Shown here: positions 1 to 13,006 of the stretch, piece after piece
How positions within the stretch are numbered: the first letter of the stretch is position 1
How the letters are laid out: each line of letters opens with the position of its first letter
Assembly (NCBI RefSeq): GCF_037975245.1
Contig: NC_092577.1
Span: 33,004,398 to 33,066,397, forward strand
Length of the DNA: 62,000 nucleotides
Direction of reading: 5' to 3'
From: Apostichopus japonicus
Lineage: Eukaryota; Echinodermata; Holothuroidea; Aspidochirotida; Stichopodidae
Position numbers and translations under genes: made by a program
Notes under the pieces: model-generated
The model's input: only the letters and a program-made list of their open reading frames with translations
Told to the model about the DNA's origin: nothing
Database searches by the model: none

Positions 1-1020
1 ATAGTGCGATGTAGAATAACTGGAGTTAGTTAGAATTTAGGTGGCCATGGATAATGAAGACAGGAGAAAGGTTTCACGAGACAGTATATAAACGCCCCTC
101 CTCAGCCCCACCACGCCCCACGTACGTCCCATCACACAGGTTTAGAGGTACAGGAGTGATAGTTCTGAATGCATATCCCTCACCATCTCCTCCTCACAAG
201 GCTTCCACCCACCGTACTCCACCACTCCCATATCCTCTTTGTTGAACTATTCCATGCTTGAACCAGGGAGTTGTTTGAAATAGGGTGAGTGGATTCCTAA
301 GTTCCATAAATAAATTAAACACAATGAGATACGATGTAGGCCTATAGCCTAAGCTGTTGCAAAACGACGCAAGGCAATTCCAGCAGGACGAGGCAAGACG
401 ATACAACGTTTTTAATCTACGTGATTGTACAACTAACTAACTAGCGAGTTACTGACAAATAAATTCAATAAAAAATATATCAAAAAAGTGTTCTTCGCAC
501 TAAGTTCATGCATGTTACTGATCTTTGTCTGGTTTGTACGTAAACCTCTCAATTTAATTGCGCTTATTCCTTGTATATATACTTGCTTCATCTTTTCAGA
601 GAACCACATACAAAAGGATATACAAGGAATAAACGCAACCAACTGGCTATCACGACCCCGACCCCAAGTCCGTTTCAGTTTCAATAGTTTAAAAGATTAT
701 TAGAGGTAAAACAAATCAAAACCATAATTTCGTGTATTGGATTTGATGTAACAAAATTCAACAAACCATTGGTTCTTATTCAGCTAGTACAGTATTTGAA
801 GTCTGTATTGTAAATACATGTCGAATCTGTAGCAAACAAAGGCAATTATATTCATAGCTAGGTTTGTTAGGAGATCACTTACATGGTTGTCGCCCTCTAC
901 AAACCAGACTTTTGACGACATCGCTACTGGTGCAGAGCTGTATAGATATATGTATAAAGATGCTATTCCAACGCGATGGAATAGCGAGCGTGTTTATACA
1001 CACACTTGTCCACCCACCCA
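1..1020. other. 5' flank without recognisable gene
   Basis: I see no exon with splice sites or a recognisable protein here. The one structured part is an imperfect inverted repeat: 559-577 pairs with 618-636 (19 bp, one mismatch), which would fold around a loop of about 40 nt. The short open frames have no family signature. The far end runs into a (CA)n/(TA)n microsatellite. Confidence 0.6.
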
Positions 1021-1039
1021 CGCACACACACACACACAT

Positions 1040-1124
<85 letters not shown>
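1021..1124. repeat. (CA)n followed by (TA)n microsatellite
   Basis: About 40 bp of CA dinucleotides changes directly into about 60 bp of pure TA dinucleotides. The apparent Tyr-Ile and His-Thr open frames here are artefacts of the dinucleotide repeat. Confidence 0.97.
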
Positions 1125-1127
<3 letters not shown>

Positions 1128-1221
1128 GAAAATCGTAATGAGTTGGAAATCAAGAACAGTGAAAAAACTTTCGGAAGGCCCGTGGTTAGAATCCCGGTGG
1201 AGGATGAAAGTTTTTTCACTA
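1125..1221. repeat. Short inverted-repeat unit between two (TA)n tracts, with tRNA B-box-like core
   Basis: A roughly 97-bp unique-looking segment lies between TA tracts. It has a perfect 15-bp inverted repeat, AGTGAAAAAACTTTC at 1158-1172 and its complement at 1206-1220. The spacer contains GGTTAGAATCC (1184-1194), which differs by one base from a tRNA T-arm/B-box (GGTTCGAATCC). It may be a fragment of a tRNA-derived element. No function is assigned. Confidence 0.5.
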
Positions 1222-2280
<1,059 letters not shown>

Positions 2281-3027
2281 CAGTGGCGTCGCCAGACATG
2301 TCAATCTAGGGGGGGGGGCACAGGGGGCCACATCACTTGATTCGTGTGGGGGGCAATGTTTATTGGTGAATGCCGTCCTGGGGAGGGTCCTTTGATAACT
2401 TTTTGATAAATTAAGGGTCCTTACATTCAATCTGGTGCCAGTGGCGGAGCTAGGGGTATTGGTCAGGAGGGGCGAGAATGGTCTGTAGGGGCGCTTTCGA
2501 CACTATCTAAGCGGAGCGCCACCACAGGTTGGCGCGTAGCGTACAAAAAACATTTGAGTAAAGATACACCCTAGATCGTCGGAAATGACCCTTTCCGGGC
2601 CTGGCTAATTTGCAGATAAATGAAGAATAAATAGGTGTCATCGCCGAATTACACCAACAAACTGTGACAAATGTCAATAGGTAGATGAGAGCGCAATAAA
2701 ATAGTCAATAATCGCGAAGTAAAAAGTGGTAAAGAGCTGAAAAGGGCGCCAGCAGTCCATTTTAGTCCGTCAGGGGGGGGGGGGGCATCCGCCCCCTGAC
2801 TGTATGGACGCCCCGCCACTGTCTGGTGCTATATTTTATGTTCAAGAATGTTCTGGCTTAGTCTGTCCTATATTTATGTTTTTAATTTAGGCAGATAAAG
2901 TTTTAGTTTGAGTATTTTTTTAAACACCACAAATCGAATGTGGGTGGGGGCACCTGGGGTGGCATGATTTTTTGGGAGGGCACGTGACCCCACCCCCTTC
3001 CCCAGGTCATCCCTTGCGACGCCACTG
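2281..3027. mobile_element. Non-autonomous hAT-type element (MITE), outer copy of a nest
   Basis: The ends are inverted repeats: CAGTGGCGTCGC at 2281-2292 and GCGACGCCACTG at 3016-3027. The flanking octamers ATCGCCAG (2273-2280) and TTTGCCAG (3028-3035) match at 6 of 8 positions, as expected for an aged 8-bp duplication of the hAT superfamily. There is no transposase frame. A second, younger element sits inside it, so the original element was about 360 bp. Confidence 0.75.
2439..2821. mobile_element. hAT-type MITE inserted in the 2281-3027 element
   Basis: A 383-bp element begins CAGTGGCGGAGC and ends GCCCCGCCACTG. It is flanked by a perfect 8-bp duplication TCTGGTGC (2431-2438 and 2822-2829), diagnostic of hAT transposition. 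It has no coding capacity. Its interior shares the segment containing GGCGCTCCGCTTAGATAG (here in reverse) with the elements at 3124-4377 and 12120-13006, so these belong to one family. Confidence 0.88.
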
Positions 3028-3123
3028 TTTGCCAGCACTAAAGCTGTAATGACTCCATAGTTATATTAATTGAATTAATCTATTTACTTTTCAGTTTCAT
3101 TTCAATGCTCTGTATGTCCTCCG

Positions 3124-4377
3124 CATGGGCGGCGATCATGGGGGGACGGGGGGACATGTCCCCCCAATATTTTAGGTGGGGGATATAGTATCTAATATCC
3201 CCCCAATATTTGGTGGCATAGTTTTTTTTAAGCATATATATGTTTTGTATTGTTTTATGATATCGCTAGTAATGTCAAAATAGAAAATCCTTAGATGCAA
3301 CTTACAAGGCCTGGGAAGTGCCATTTCCAGCGATCTGGGAGGCATATTCGGCGTAAAATTTTCTTTTGCGCTTGGCGCCAACTTATGGTGGCGCTACAAT
3401 TGGAAAGTCTGGGTACAAGCTTTGCCCCTCCCTTGGCAAATTCCTCGCAAGGCGCCTGTCTAACCGTGTCACAATTTGTTACTATATATGACCGAAAGTA
3501 GTTTTTACTTTTTTTTCTCGAAATGAATAGCAAGACGGACTGCATCCGTAATAAAATTTGGTTTGCATCTAGTGTATGAGTGTAAGTACGTACAATCATA
3601 CATATGATCCACATCGATATGGGTTCACTGGGTTTCCATTTGGCCTGTGTCCTACAAGATTTCTAACCGCAGGTGCGTAGCCAAGGGGGGGGGGGGAGCT
3701 GAAGGATGGAGATCACCCTCCCCCTCGAGCATATTGTTTGGTATTTTCTATGATATCGAAGTTTTATAGTAGCCGTTATAAGAGGTTTTAATATTTGTAC
3801 ACCAATAATTTAACTGTGTCTGAATTTTCGAAAATTCCTTGACCAACATTCTTCATCATACTTCCCTCTACTCGTGCAATTTCGACCGGTCTATTAGGGG
3901 TTGAGGGTGGTTTTCTATATTGGTTGTCCATAGATGAAATTTTGTGCAACATTATGGGTATGTTTTGAAGTGAATTTATTATTCAAATTCTGAACAAATA
4001 ATGGGCTTAAAACCTTGAAAAGTGGGGCTAACAGGTATTGTGGGGTGTTACGTAGAATTACCTACAAAAAGCAATGATCCACAGTAGATGCAATGAGGTC
4101 GAACATGATGTGTGACTGGTGACAATCTTGAAAAAAAGGTTATGAATGAAGAAAAAACTGTTAGGAAAAACTTGGTTCTCAGGCAAAAGTGTACATCTGG
4201 TTGGTCATTTTCAAGCCCGAGAAGTGTCATTTCCGGTGATCTGGGGTTCTATCGAAACCAGAAATTTTCTTGTACGCTGCGCGCCAACCAATGGTGGCGC
4301 TCCGCTTTGATAGTAATTCGCCTGCATCCAAGCAAATCCCCCCCCCCCCCAATATTTGAAACAGATCGCCGCCCCTG
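3124..4377. mobile_element. Large hAT-type non-autonomous element with duplicated interior
   Basis: The termini CATGGGCGGCGATC (3124-3137) and GATCGCCGCCCCTG (4364-4377) are inverted repeats. A perfect octamer GTCCTCCG flanks both sides (3116-3123, 4378-4385). The 1254-bp interior has no transposase-like frame. Two related blocks lie in the same orientation, about 3290-3400 and 4190-4310. Each contains GTGCCATTTCC/GTGTCATTTCC-type sequence followed by a TGGTGGCGCT motif. This suggests an internal duplication or a composite of two copies. Confidence 0.85.
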
Positions 4378-4385
4378 GTCCTCCG

Positions 4386-4891
4386 AAGAGAGGTTGAAAA
4401 GAGACTTATATATGAACATCAAACCGGATGTGTATTTTAGCAAGAATAAAGAAAAAAGAAGACTGAATACTTTGACAAAATAAATATTCTCAGGCAACAA
4501 AAAAAGTCTCAGAAGAAAAGACATCGTTTCTCTTTTACTGAGAAAAGTCAACGAGGGTATAGGAGCTAATAGTGAAAAAGTGGAATGAATACTTTACGTA
4601 ATTTAAGAATGCCATGTATAACTCGTACGATATTCATTCTACATGGTATTTCTCAAAAGATCCCGTTACGCAACTATTGACTCACCCTTTGTTGTTGTTG
4701 CTGGTCTATTCAGGCTAAACGATGTAAGATTACGTAATAAAGGGATTACTTTCAATCTCTTATCTGTGTTTCAACAATTGTTTCCAGGGGCGTCTACGTG
4801 GGCGCGACTATATAGTTCCTTTATAAAGGAACTCTATACATATGTATAGGCGCGACAAGAAGAGGCTCCATCTATGAGCACATGCAAGCCA
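4386..4891. other. Non-coding stretch with a 20-bp palindrome
   Basis: No gene is recognisable. AGTTCCTTTATAAAGGAACT at 4814-4833 is a perfect 20-bp palindrome, lying between two GGCGCGAC copies (about 4801 and 4850). It could be a small hairpin or the remnant of an insertion. I cannot assign a function. Confidence 0.5.
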
Positions 4892-5271
4892 TGTGGGACA
4901 AACACCGCATAATATATCCGCGTATTAATTCGAATATATGTGTGTTGTACATCTGTAAAGTTTCACTTTATGAAGTGATCTCGCGAGCCCGCCAAAACAT
5001 TTATCGTTGGTATATGTACATAGCAAGAGCGTAAATGTGTTTTCGTGTATGTTCTAATTAATCCGTGCATATATTGGATTTAATCCCCATATGTATTCTA
5101 TTTAATACGTGTATATATATATTCGAATTAATACCTGTATATATTCGAATTAATACGCGGATATATTTGGGCCATATGATTGGCTAATAATATATACGCG
5201 TATATATTCCAATTAATACGCGTATAAATAACGATTAATACGCTGATATATTATGCAGTGTTTGTCCCACA
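4892..5271. mobile_element. MITE/foldback-like element with long inverted termini and internal ATACGCG repeats
   Basis: The left end TGTGGGACAAACACCGCATA, continuing through AATATATCCGCGTATTAAT, is repeated in inverted form at the right end (about 5232-5271) with few mismatches, giving termini of about 40 bp. The interior is AT-rich and carries many degenerate copies of a GAATTAATACGCGTATATAT-like unit in alternating orientation. There is no coding capacity. I could not define a target-site duplication, so the superfamily is undetermined. Confidence 0.65.
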
Positions 5272-5949
5272 ATGTATGAGCATGCTTTGTGTGTACCAGC
5301 ATCCGTGGCTCTGATAGCTCGACTGAAATGACAGTACATGACACCCACATAGCATACAGTAATTGTAATGAAAAACAAACCACCGAATTTAACCCATCGA
5401 CAGCAGACAATGTTCCCCTTCAATAGTTGACAACCACAGATGTGACTACTATGCCGATGGTATATATTACATGGGCCAGTTTGCTGGTTCTAACAAACAG
5501 AACAGAACAAAATGATACAAAACAAACAGTAAGGAGAGGAACAGAAAAAGAAAACAAACAGAAACTTTCAAGCAATCTGACTTTGTTTTAGGTGCTATTA
5601 CAATTTAACTGTCTTATCTCATATTAACTAAATCTAATCTTTGCCAGAGGTGTATAGGCTATGATATAATCTCAAGCACGTGTAGAAACTGTCAGAAGAA
5701 CGTGTATATTTCGTGGGTTAGACTTTAACAAAGTCGTTTTTATAAGGGAGGTGTGTTTACGGATATTCTGTCTGCAGTTCATAAATCTGAACGTTCACGA
5801 TTTGTGTAAATCTTCGCATGCTCACAACATGTGAACTCACTCCTATCACTGAGTTGTTCCATTACAAGGCCCTGTTCCTATTCACTGCCGTTCCAGCAGT
5901 TTACGGAAATGGAATGGACGCCTCTGAAAGTCATGCTCCATGCCAGTCT
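5272..5949. other. Non-coding stretch, nothing recognisable
   Basis: I see no exon, repeat array or RNA gene with support here. The open frames are short and have no family signature. Confidence 0.5.
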
Positions 5950-6322
5950 CAGGGGTGGGCAACATTTTTGAATGAATGGCCAGATTTTAGGAGTGAAAGA
6001 TTGACAGGGCCGCACATAACCAACGACCTGCTGTTCATTTCAAACCTTTGATTCCGAGGACTTTCAAGCAATACTAGGTGTGTGTACTAATCTTTATTCA
6101 CAAAAGCATAATGTCAATACAGTACAGTTGATAATCAATGGTGATAATAGGCCTACCTGACAGCAACATTAGTGCAGATAAATTCTAAGCAGCTAGCTCG
6201 TTTTTTTTTGTGATGATGTAAAATAGATTGATTTTTTCTTTTCTTGAGACATCTCACTGGCCGCAAAAAAAAATCACTGGCGGGCCGCATGTGGCCCACG
6301 GGCCGTAGGTTGCCAACCCCTG
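5950..6322. mobile_element. hAT (Charlie-like) non-autonomous element
   Basis: The left end CAGGGGTGGGCAAC and right end GTTGCCAACCCCTG are inverted repeats of the type CAGGGGTNGGCAAC, typical of hAT elements of the Charlie kind. Internal GGCCAGATTTTAG and GGCCCACGGGCCGTAGG segments also fit. No transposase is present. The flanking octamers (GCCAGTCT and CTCGAGAT) do not match, so a target duplication is not shown. Confidence 0.7.
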
Positions 6323-7711
6323 CTCGAGATACTCCCAATTGAATACTTATGAAAGCAGCGCCCCGACAATGGAGGAGCGGGTTGGAGCGGGGGAACATGA
6401 CTTCCCGCAATACATTTCAAGGCACTTATTTTCACGTTCACGGGGATAATTTCAACACGTCAGAACATTTCGGTTTGACCCCTGTCCCCGCTGCACCCTA
6501 CCTTCACGACTCCCATGTGAAGTATACGTGGCAGGCAGTGTAAAACAAGCTATGGAAGATTTAAAAAAAAAACCGACATGTCATTATAGTCTTCATTTAA
6601 ATATCCGAAACACTCAACTACAACTCCAACTTAAACGAAAACACTGAAACACGTGATACTTTGGGATGAATGACCTTTGTAGATTTTCTTTAGATGATTT
6701 CCTTATTAACATGTTGTTGGTTTATCTTTTCTATCCTTTTTCGCACTAAAATGAAAGTCGTCAAAATGCACGTTTTTGTAAGACCATTGTACCTTCATGT
6801 GGGAAAAACGAATTGTATGAGCAGGAAAACTACAGAGAGTTGGGTCGGATCACTGTGGAGATGGGCCAACGAGGAATATAAAGGAAGGGCGAAGGGGTGG
6901 GGGGAAGGGTGCATCTCGTGCATCCCGAATATGCAGATGATGCATGATTGATAATATGCCTATAGTACACAGATAGAATAGACACGTTATCGTAATTAAC
7001 CTGGTGATTTGGCTTTATATTATTGAGACCAACATCTTCCTGTATGGTCAGAACGCTATCTTGCAAATCCATGGCCATGGCATGATAAAGTATATTGAGT
7101 CAATGAAAGTGAAACCGCGAGATCCTGTTTGGAAAGGGAAATGATAAACAAGGCATGATATTGGTCAGAGATTGAGCTTCCATAACAACTCCCTGCTTAC
7201 ACATATTACGAGGCCTATACACTGTGTCCATGGATTGGGAAGCGAGTCTACACTGTGTCCGTCCACTGTTTATATTGCTAAACAGCTGAATACTGCGCAA
7301 TATATGATCTAAGCTACAATCCCAACGAGTATCCAATATATTCTATATTGGGTACTCATTGACATTTTTAGCTGAAATCATATTTAACTTTAATGTTACA
7401 AAAATTTAGTTATTCGTTCTCCGTCGGAACTACAGTACCCGCAATTGTAGATAAATTTTCGACATCCGCAACTTGAACCTTGAGGGCCCACTTGAAAAAA
7501 AAATCGCGACCTAAAAGTGGTTCTCGCCCGGCCTAGTTTGCGGAAAATCCCATGTGACCACGAATTTGAAAATGATGAAGAACGGAATTTGTACGTGATC
7601 ATAGATCTGCCTTTGAGTTGCCCCGGTTGTCAGGCAGGATAAAATCAGAACCACTTACATTCAGTTGAAGCAATGGTCAAGCGGCGTATCTGACTTCTCA
7701 ATGAACTCACT
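6323..7711. other. Non-coding stretch, nothing recognisable
   Basis: No splice-supported exon or repeat family is recognised. Short open frames on both strands lack domain signatures. Confidence 0.5.
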
Positions 7712-8084
7712 CAGTGGCGTAGGAAGGTACTTTTGAGTGGGGTGGGGGGGGGGGCTGAAGACTGATGGCCGGCCTGGGGGAGGGGTCTAAGGGGAGGGGG
7801 TGTCCCCCTCCCCTTTGGAATTTTTTTGCATTTCCAGGTGGTCTCAGATGCAATTTGGTGCAATATAGCACACTTCAACACCCACTCCATTTTGTAAAGA
7901 ATTTTGCATTTTCACCTGGCCTTAGATGCAATTTGGTGCTTCAAATGAGATTTATTTCTCATTTGGAAATGAAAAAGGGTTTTTTCTGACTTGCGGAGCG
8001 GGGGCGGAACGATACTTCGGCCCCCATATTTTTCACTGGGGGGGGGGGGCTGGCGCCCCCAGCCCCCCGGTTCCTACGCCCTTG
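7712..8084 (+). mobile_element. hAT-type MITE, sister copy of 52361-52725
   Basis: The 373-bp element has termini CAGTGGCGTAGGAA (7712-7725) and TTCCTACGCCCTTG (8071-8084). Perfect 8-bp duplications AACTCACT flank it at 7704-7711 and 8085-8092. The interior (G-rich tract, GCAATTTGGTGC motifs, CATTTGGAAATGA) is closely repeated in reverse orientation at 52361-52725. There is no transposase. The clean duplication and high similarity to its sister suggest a fairly recent burst. Confidence 0.9.
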
Positions 8085-11000
8085 AACTCACTGTTGTTCA
8101 AGGTCGCTACACTAACATAAGGAAATATAATCATAATAATTCTACAACCATGCTGCTTGAGAAAGATTTTTATTCTTGGAAATCACGGCTTCTGAATAGT
8201 TAAAATACATTCGGGATGAAAGAGTGCTCATGTGACATCATCACATATGCGCAGACTATGTCCTAAGCCATGGTAAAAAAACTCGCGGTGCAAGGTCAAC
8301 CGATCTTGAATGGAGTAACTTTCCACTCGATTTTTGGCAGCAATTCAATGTTGTAATTTAAAAATATGAATATCTGTAATGAATATTGATATATGCATAT
8401 TCACATTAATGTTACGCATTATCGGACACACCCCCAAGTAGTAACGTATAGCAGAACTTTAATTACTCAAAGCACTTGTCTGCATATTTCAACACCCTTA
8501 CGCTATACAATTTAATGATTACTTTTGGAAGGTAAACATAAAATATAACTATTTTCTATCCACAATATCATTTTATGATCATTTGGACAACGTTACTAAC
8601 ACTACACTTGATTAAATGGGTTGGACCCTCAGTTGACTTTCGCCTAAAACGCTGGTTGGAATTCTTTACTGGGGAAGCCAGGAATTTTATGAGTTCCACC
8701 CTTATACGAACATTGAAATCATAATGAAAATAACGTTTCTATGTTTGACCATGGATAGCTGCATGGTTTGACAAATCGTACCATGTTTTTGTCCGTCAGT
8801 GAGAGGTGTTTAAAAATTCCCTCGATTATCGACCTGCTGACAACCGCGGGAAATGTGTAAGCAATTTACATATCAGGCGATACGATGCATGACGTCACCT
8901 AAAGCGATAGGAGTTACCCCGCCCATGCCCATAACACACCCCTTGATTGGCTTATGTGATTGGTCACATACACTTATTTGCATATCGTATTGTTATGATA
9001 AAGATGCCTGGTCTTGTACGTCACTGATCTCATGATGTGACCAGGGAATTTACTACCTAGGCTTACAGCAGTACTAGTACTAATTAATACTACTACTACT
9101 ATAGTACTACTACTACTAATAAAGTGTTCACGGTTCCTACTACATAGATCAGATGTTTATATTTTATCCTTTTAGGATAAAAGGAAAATCAAGTTTAAGA
9201 AAGATAACGATTTTTGGACCCGTGAAATAGTTTCAGATAAAACGTCGAATGACAGCTTGAGAACCAACAACTGGCAGGAAAATTTTGGCGTAAGTAAACT
9301 GGTTTTGATTGTTTTGGTTTCACAACAAATATGCCGGCTATGGTGTATTGCGTCGTATAGCAACACTTGCATTATTGTAATAAAGGAAGTAATACTATGT
9401 AGGTCTATATGCATTACTACTCATATGTTCCTTATATTATGATTAAAACGCCAAATAATTATTATGCCAGAGGTGTATGTGGCGTTGGTTGTGAATATTT
9501 TGAATTTGTACTACTATATACAAGCAATAACGTAACTAGTGCTCTCATCTAGTGCACAGTACATACAATAGTTATGTTGAACTTAAGACATTTAATATCT
9601 CACATTAAAACATGAACACTGCATATTGTGTAAAACACTCCAATAATGTGAATGGCAGTTCGACCACCATTTTTGACTTTGTTTTGATCAATATACCTGA
9701 TGAACTGTTTCTTTATTATTCAATTTAAGCTACTAGGTACTTCATCTGCAGAAATGTAATAAAAGTGTACAGTTTCATGAATCACAATGGAATTTCTGTT
9801 CAATGTTTACCAGTTTACATTTTTGTAACTAATTTAAATTACTTGATTCCATTTTGAATTGGAAATACAGCATTAAATAATCAGCATTTGGGCTTGCATG
9901 ACGTTAAATATGTTGTCAGTCATGTAAATCGTGTGGATTTTGTCATGTTTGTGAAATTTTGGACACTGAACATTTTCTACCTTTGGTTCTTATTAAAAAC
10001 TATTTAAGTGAGGCTTAACACAGATACAGGCAGCTTTTGTTTTCTTTACCTCCATACAAAAGTTAACGATAGATCGTGTCCCATTTAAAAATTGTTTCTA
10101 CAAACATGTGTGAAATACATATATCAGTCCAGCAATGTATGTATCATAATTATCTTATACCTCAAACAATCACTATTCTTTCATTGTGTATTGAGCTTTT
10201 TTGTTTACAGTTTAATGTAAGTTAATCTGCATGTTTTTTGACCAAATAACCTCAGGGTGAATTTTTTGGCTCTTTGCCACATTAGTTTGGTTAACTTTTT
10301 TGATAAAAGTTTCATGTATCAGGTCATCTCATTTGTAATTTGGCTACAAAGTGCCATGTGACTGTGTTGTGGTCTGATGTTTACTTTAAGTTCTGGTGCC
10401 TTTGTTGTTGTTGTAGATTATTAATCCTTTTCTTGAGATAAAACTTCGATAAAAGATTTAAACAAAGGATTCTGGACATGTGCCAAATGCTTTATCCCTA
10501 AGCAAAGATTTGCTTAATCACAAGGATGTCACAGGGCAAATTGTTTAATGGATGTCCGGTCTTCTGAGAACCGACCAAATTTCTGTTCAGACAACCAAGA
10601 ACAGCTTAGGTGGTTGTCTAACGGACGACTAGATGATTACATCAAATTCAGATTACATTTCAGTAATTATCCCCCCAAAATAGGTAAAATGATTAAAATT
10701 GGTATCACCCTCCACCAATTTGGAGATACCGCAATAAAGCAAAATAGTTAAAAATTCCTATTTATGATCCACCAGAAGAGGAAGGAATTTTTACCGGCCC
10801 AACTCCTGAAATCGTGATATAAAGCCTGGCTTCAATATTCTGCGATTATCAGTGGCTAGATGCCAGTGGATTTAGCCGTTTGCTACTGGTACAAACAACC
10901 TCCACCTGCATTCTTTTGCCAGACATTAAAGCATAAACACATGATAAGTCGGTTTACAATCGGTCAATCAAAGAATCAGCTTTCTTCCTGTATAAGCCAG

Positions 11001-12119
11001 CCCCAACTGCCTCATATTACTGCTTATTATCAGCCAATATGATCAGGCTGCCCTCAAAAGCCAAAGTAACTTGATTTGCCAGTCGGTAGATTTTTATGCA
11101 AGTTTTAGCAGGTGGCTAAAATTGTACAATTGTAGGTCTGAAGCTAAACAATAACAGTACTGCATAGCCTATTACAATGTTACTAACATTAAACAGTTAA
11201 CAGAGGTTTAAAGGTAGTCAGTATAGGCCCCAAATTATAGCATGCTATAATTTCTAGAAGATTTCCAAAAAGTTCCTTCCTGGAGGTCTTTACTCTCCAA
11301 ATTGTTCTCAGACATTTTTAAGGAACAGACAAGTTGACTTAATGTCCCAGTGAGGAAAATTTCCTCGATGGTTGTAATAAAAACAGTTTAAGAATTTTGA
11401 CCAAAGGTGACCATATTTGAATATATATCTAGCATATTTGGGGCAAAAACAGCATCTAAACCTACTCTACTACCAGTACATATTATTATGTACACAGCAC
11501 TATAATAGAACTTCATATGTACCATACAGGTTCACCGTATATAAATAGCCTGTTGTACCACTATATCTCAAAAGATCTTTTTGTACATGACTTGCTAATA
11601 TAGTATTGTACGTATTGACCTTCATGGTTCAATGGAGTTATTCTTGTTTAAGTGTAGTAGTGTATCGGTGATTGGATGCAATATCCACACCCCTTTACTA
11701 TAGAAATATAAAGATGAATTGGTACCATTGTGACAATTCACAAGGCTGTGTACAGGACTTCAGTACCCGTAGATCTGTAACCTGTTTATATCTACAGTGT
11801 GTGATTTTTACTTAGTTTGTTATTGTTGTTGAGTCTGTTGTGATCCAAAATTTGGTGCAATGAAATTGTCTGAAGTTGGACTAGAAGTGTTTTTGTGTCA
11901 TGTTTAGAGCTAGATTTTAAATTACTGAATGTTTTAACTATATTTTACTACATATATTTAATAATATTTTTTTGTTTACTTTTTCTGTTACTTGATTGGT
12001 TTAGGTTACAGCCAAGGTGTTGTTAAGTGTTCAAATTTTGTGTTGTAGTTTTGAAAGCTCTTACACATACATACATGACTCCTGTGTAAAATTCCCCTAC
12101 AGTATATATATATATATAT
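8085..12119. other. Long non-coding stretch upstream of lipin; possible 5' UTR/promoter territory
   Basis: No coding exon is recognised. A perfect CRE (TGACGTCA, 8890-8897), an octamer-like ATTTGCAT (about 8967) and a strong donor GTAAGT at 9290 occur in order. They would fit a non-coding first exon of the downstream lipin gene ending at 9289, but nothing else supports it. A (TACTAC)n-like tract lies at about 9078-9120. The rest is AT-rich and featureless. Confidence 0.3.
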
Positions 12120-13006
12120 CATAGGCGTACGAGGCGGGGGGGGGTGCAGGGGGGGCAGACTGCCCCCCAAATTTCCAGAGGACAAGAAATTCGGGCAAAA
12201 GTCCTGAAAAATTCGGGCAGCCTAAGAGGAGAAAAAAAAAATGTATATATATATATATATAAATATGCAGTAGCTTGCCCGAATCTTTTTCAAATTTTTG
12301 CCCGAAAATTCCATTTTTTCTTTATTTAGCATCGTGATGCCCGAATATTTCCGTGTAACACCACCGTAAGCGCAGCTCATCTGGGCTACCACGCTTTTTG
12401 CACGATCAAATTTTTTCTAACTAGTCAACTGTATACCTGGACATCTCCGACAAGAGTGTATATAAGAAACATTTTCTTTTTCATGGATGGTAAGGGGGGG
12501 GGGGGGGGGAGTGCCTACAAGCCTAGAAGTACAGGTTTATCACATTCTTTGTTATATTTTATACTTTTTTGTGAGACAAATTGCAGTCTCACCTGACACA
12601 GCGACATTATCCCGCCTACGTGTCGTTGAACAATGTATGTTTTTCTGGAGGTAGCTGAGTACTGTGTTAAAATAATAAATACGGTAACTAAATAGGAGCT
12701 TAAAAAATATACTGTCCTATTTTCCCCCTTCAAAGTGATGTTACCATTTCTTCTTCTTCTAATTTACCAAATTTTTGTGGAAGTGTAAATTTCTAAAACG
12801 TGAGATTATAAAATAAAGAATGTTTAGATGTAACTTGCAAGGCCTCAGAAGTGCCGTTTCCGGCAATCTGAGAGGCATTTTTTGCCAAAAATTTTCTTGT
12901 ACGCTACGCACCAACCGATGGTGGCGCTCCGCTTAGATAGTGTCACGGGAACTTTCGTGCACAAAAATTTCTGCCCCCCCAAACTGAAATGGTCCCTACG
13001 CCTATG
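12120..13006. mobile_element. hAT-type element inserted in a (TA)n tract
   Basis: The termini CATAGGCGTACGAGG (12120-12134) and CCCTACGCCTATG (12994-13006) are inverted repeats. TA dinucleotides flank both sides, so an 8-bp ATATATAT duplication is possible but not diagnostic. The interior shares the GTGCCGTTTCCGGCAATCTG block and GGTGGCGCTCCGCTTAGATAG-like sequence with the 2439 and 3124 elements. It also has its own poly-G tract at 12496-12509. No transposase is present. Confidence 0.75.

Noticed and set aside
5818-6051. 77-codon frame with a possible signal-like N-terminus
   Set aside because: Its second half lies inside the hAT element starting at 5950, and there is no splice or domain support.
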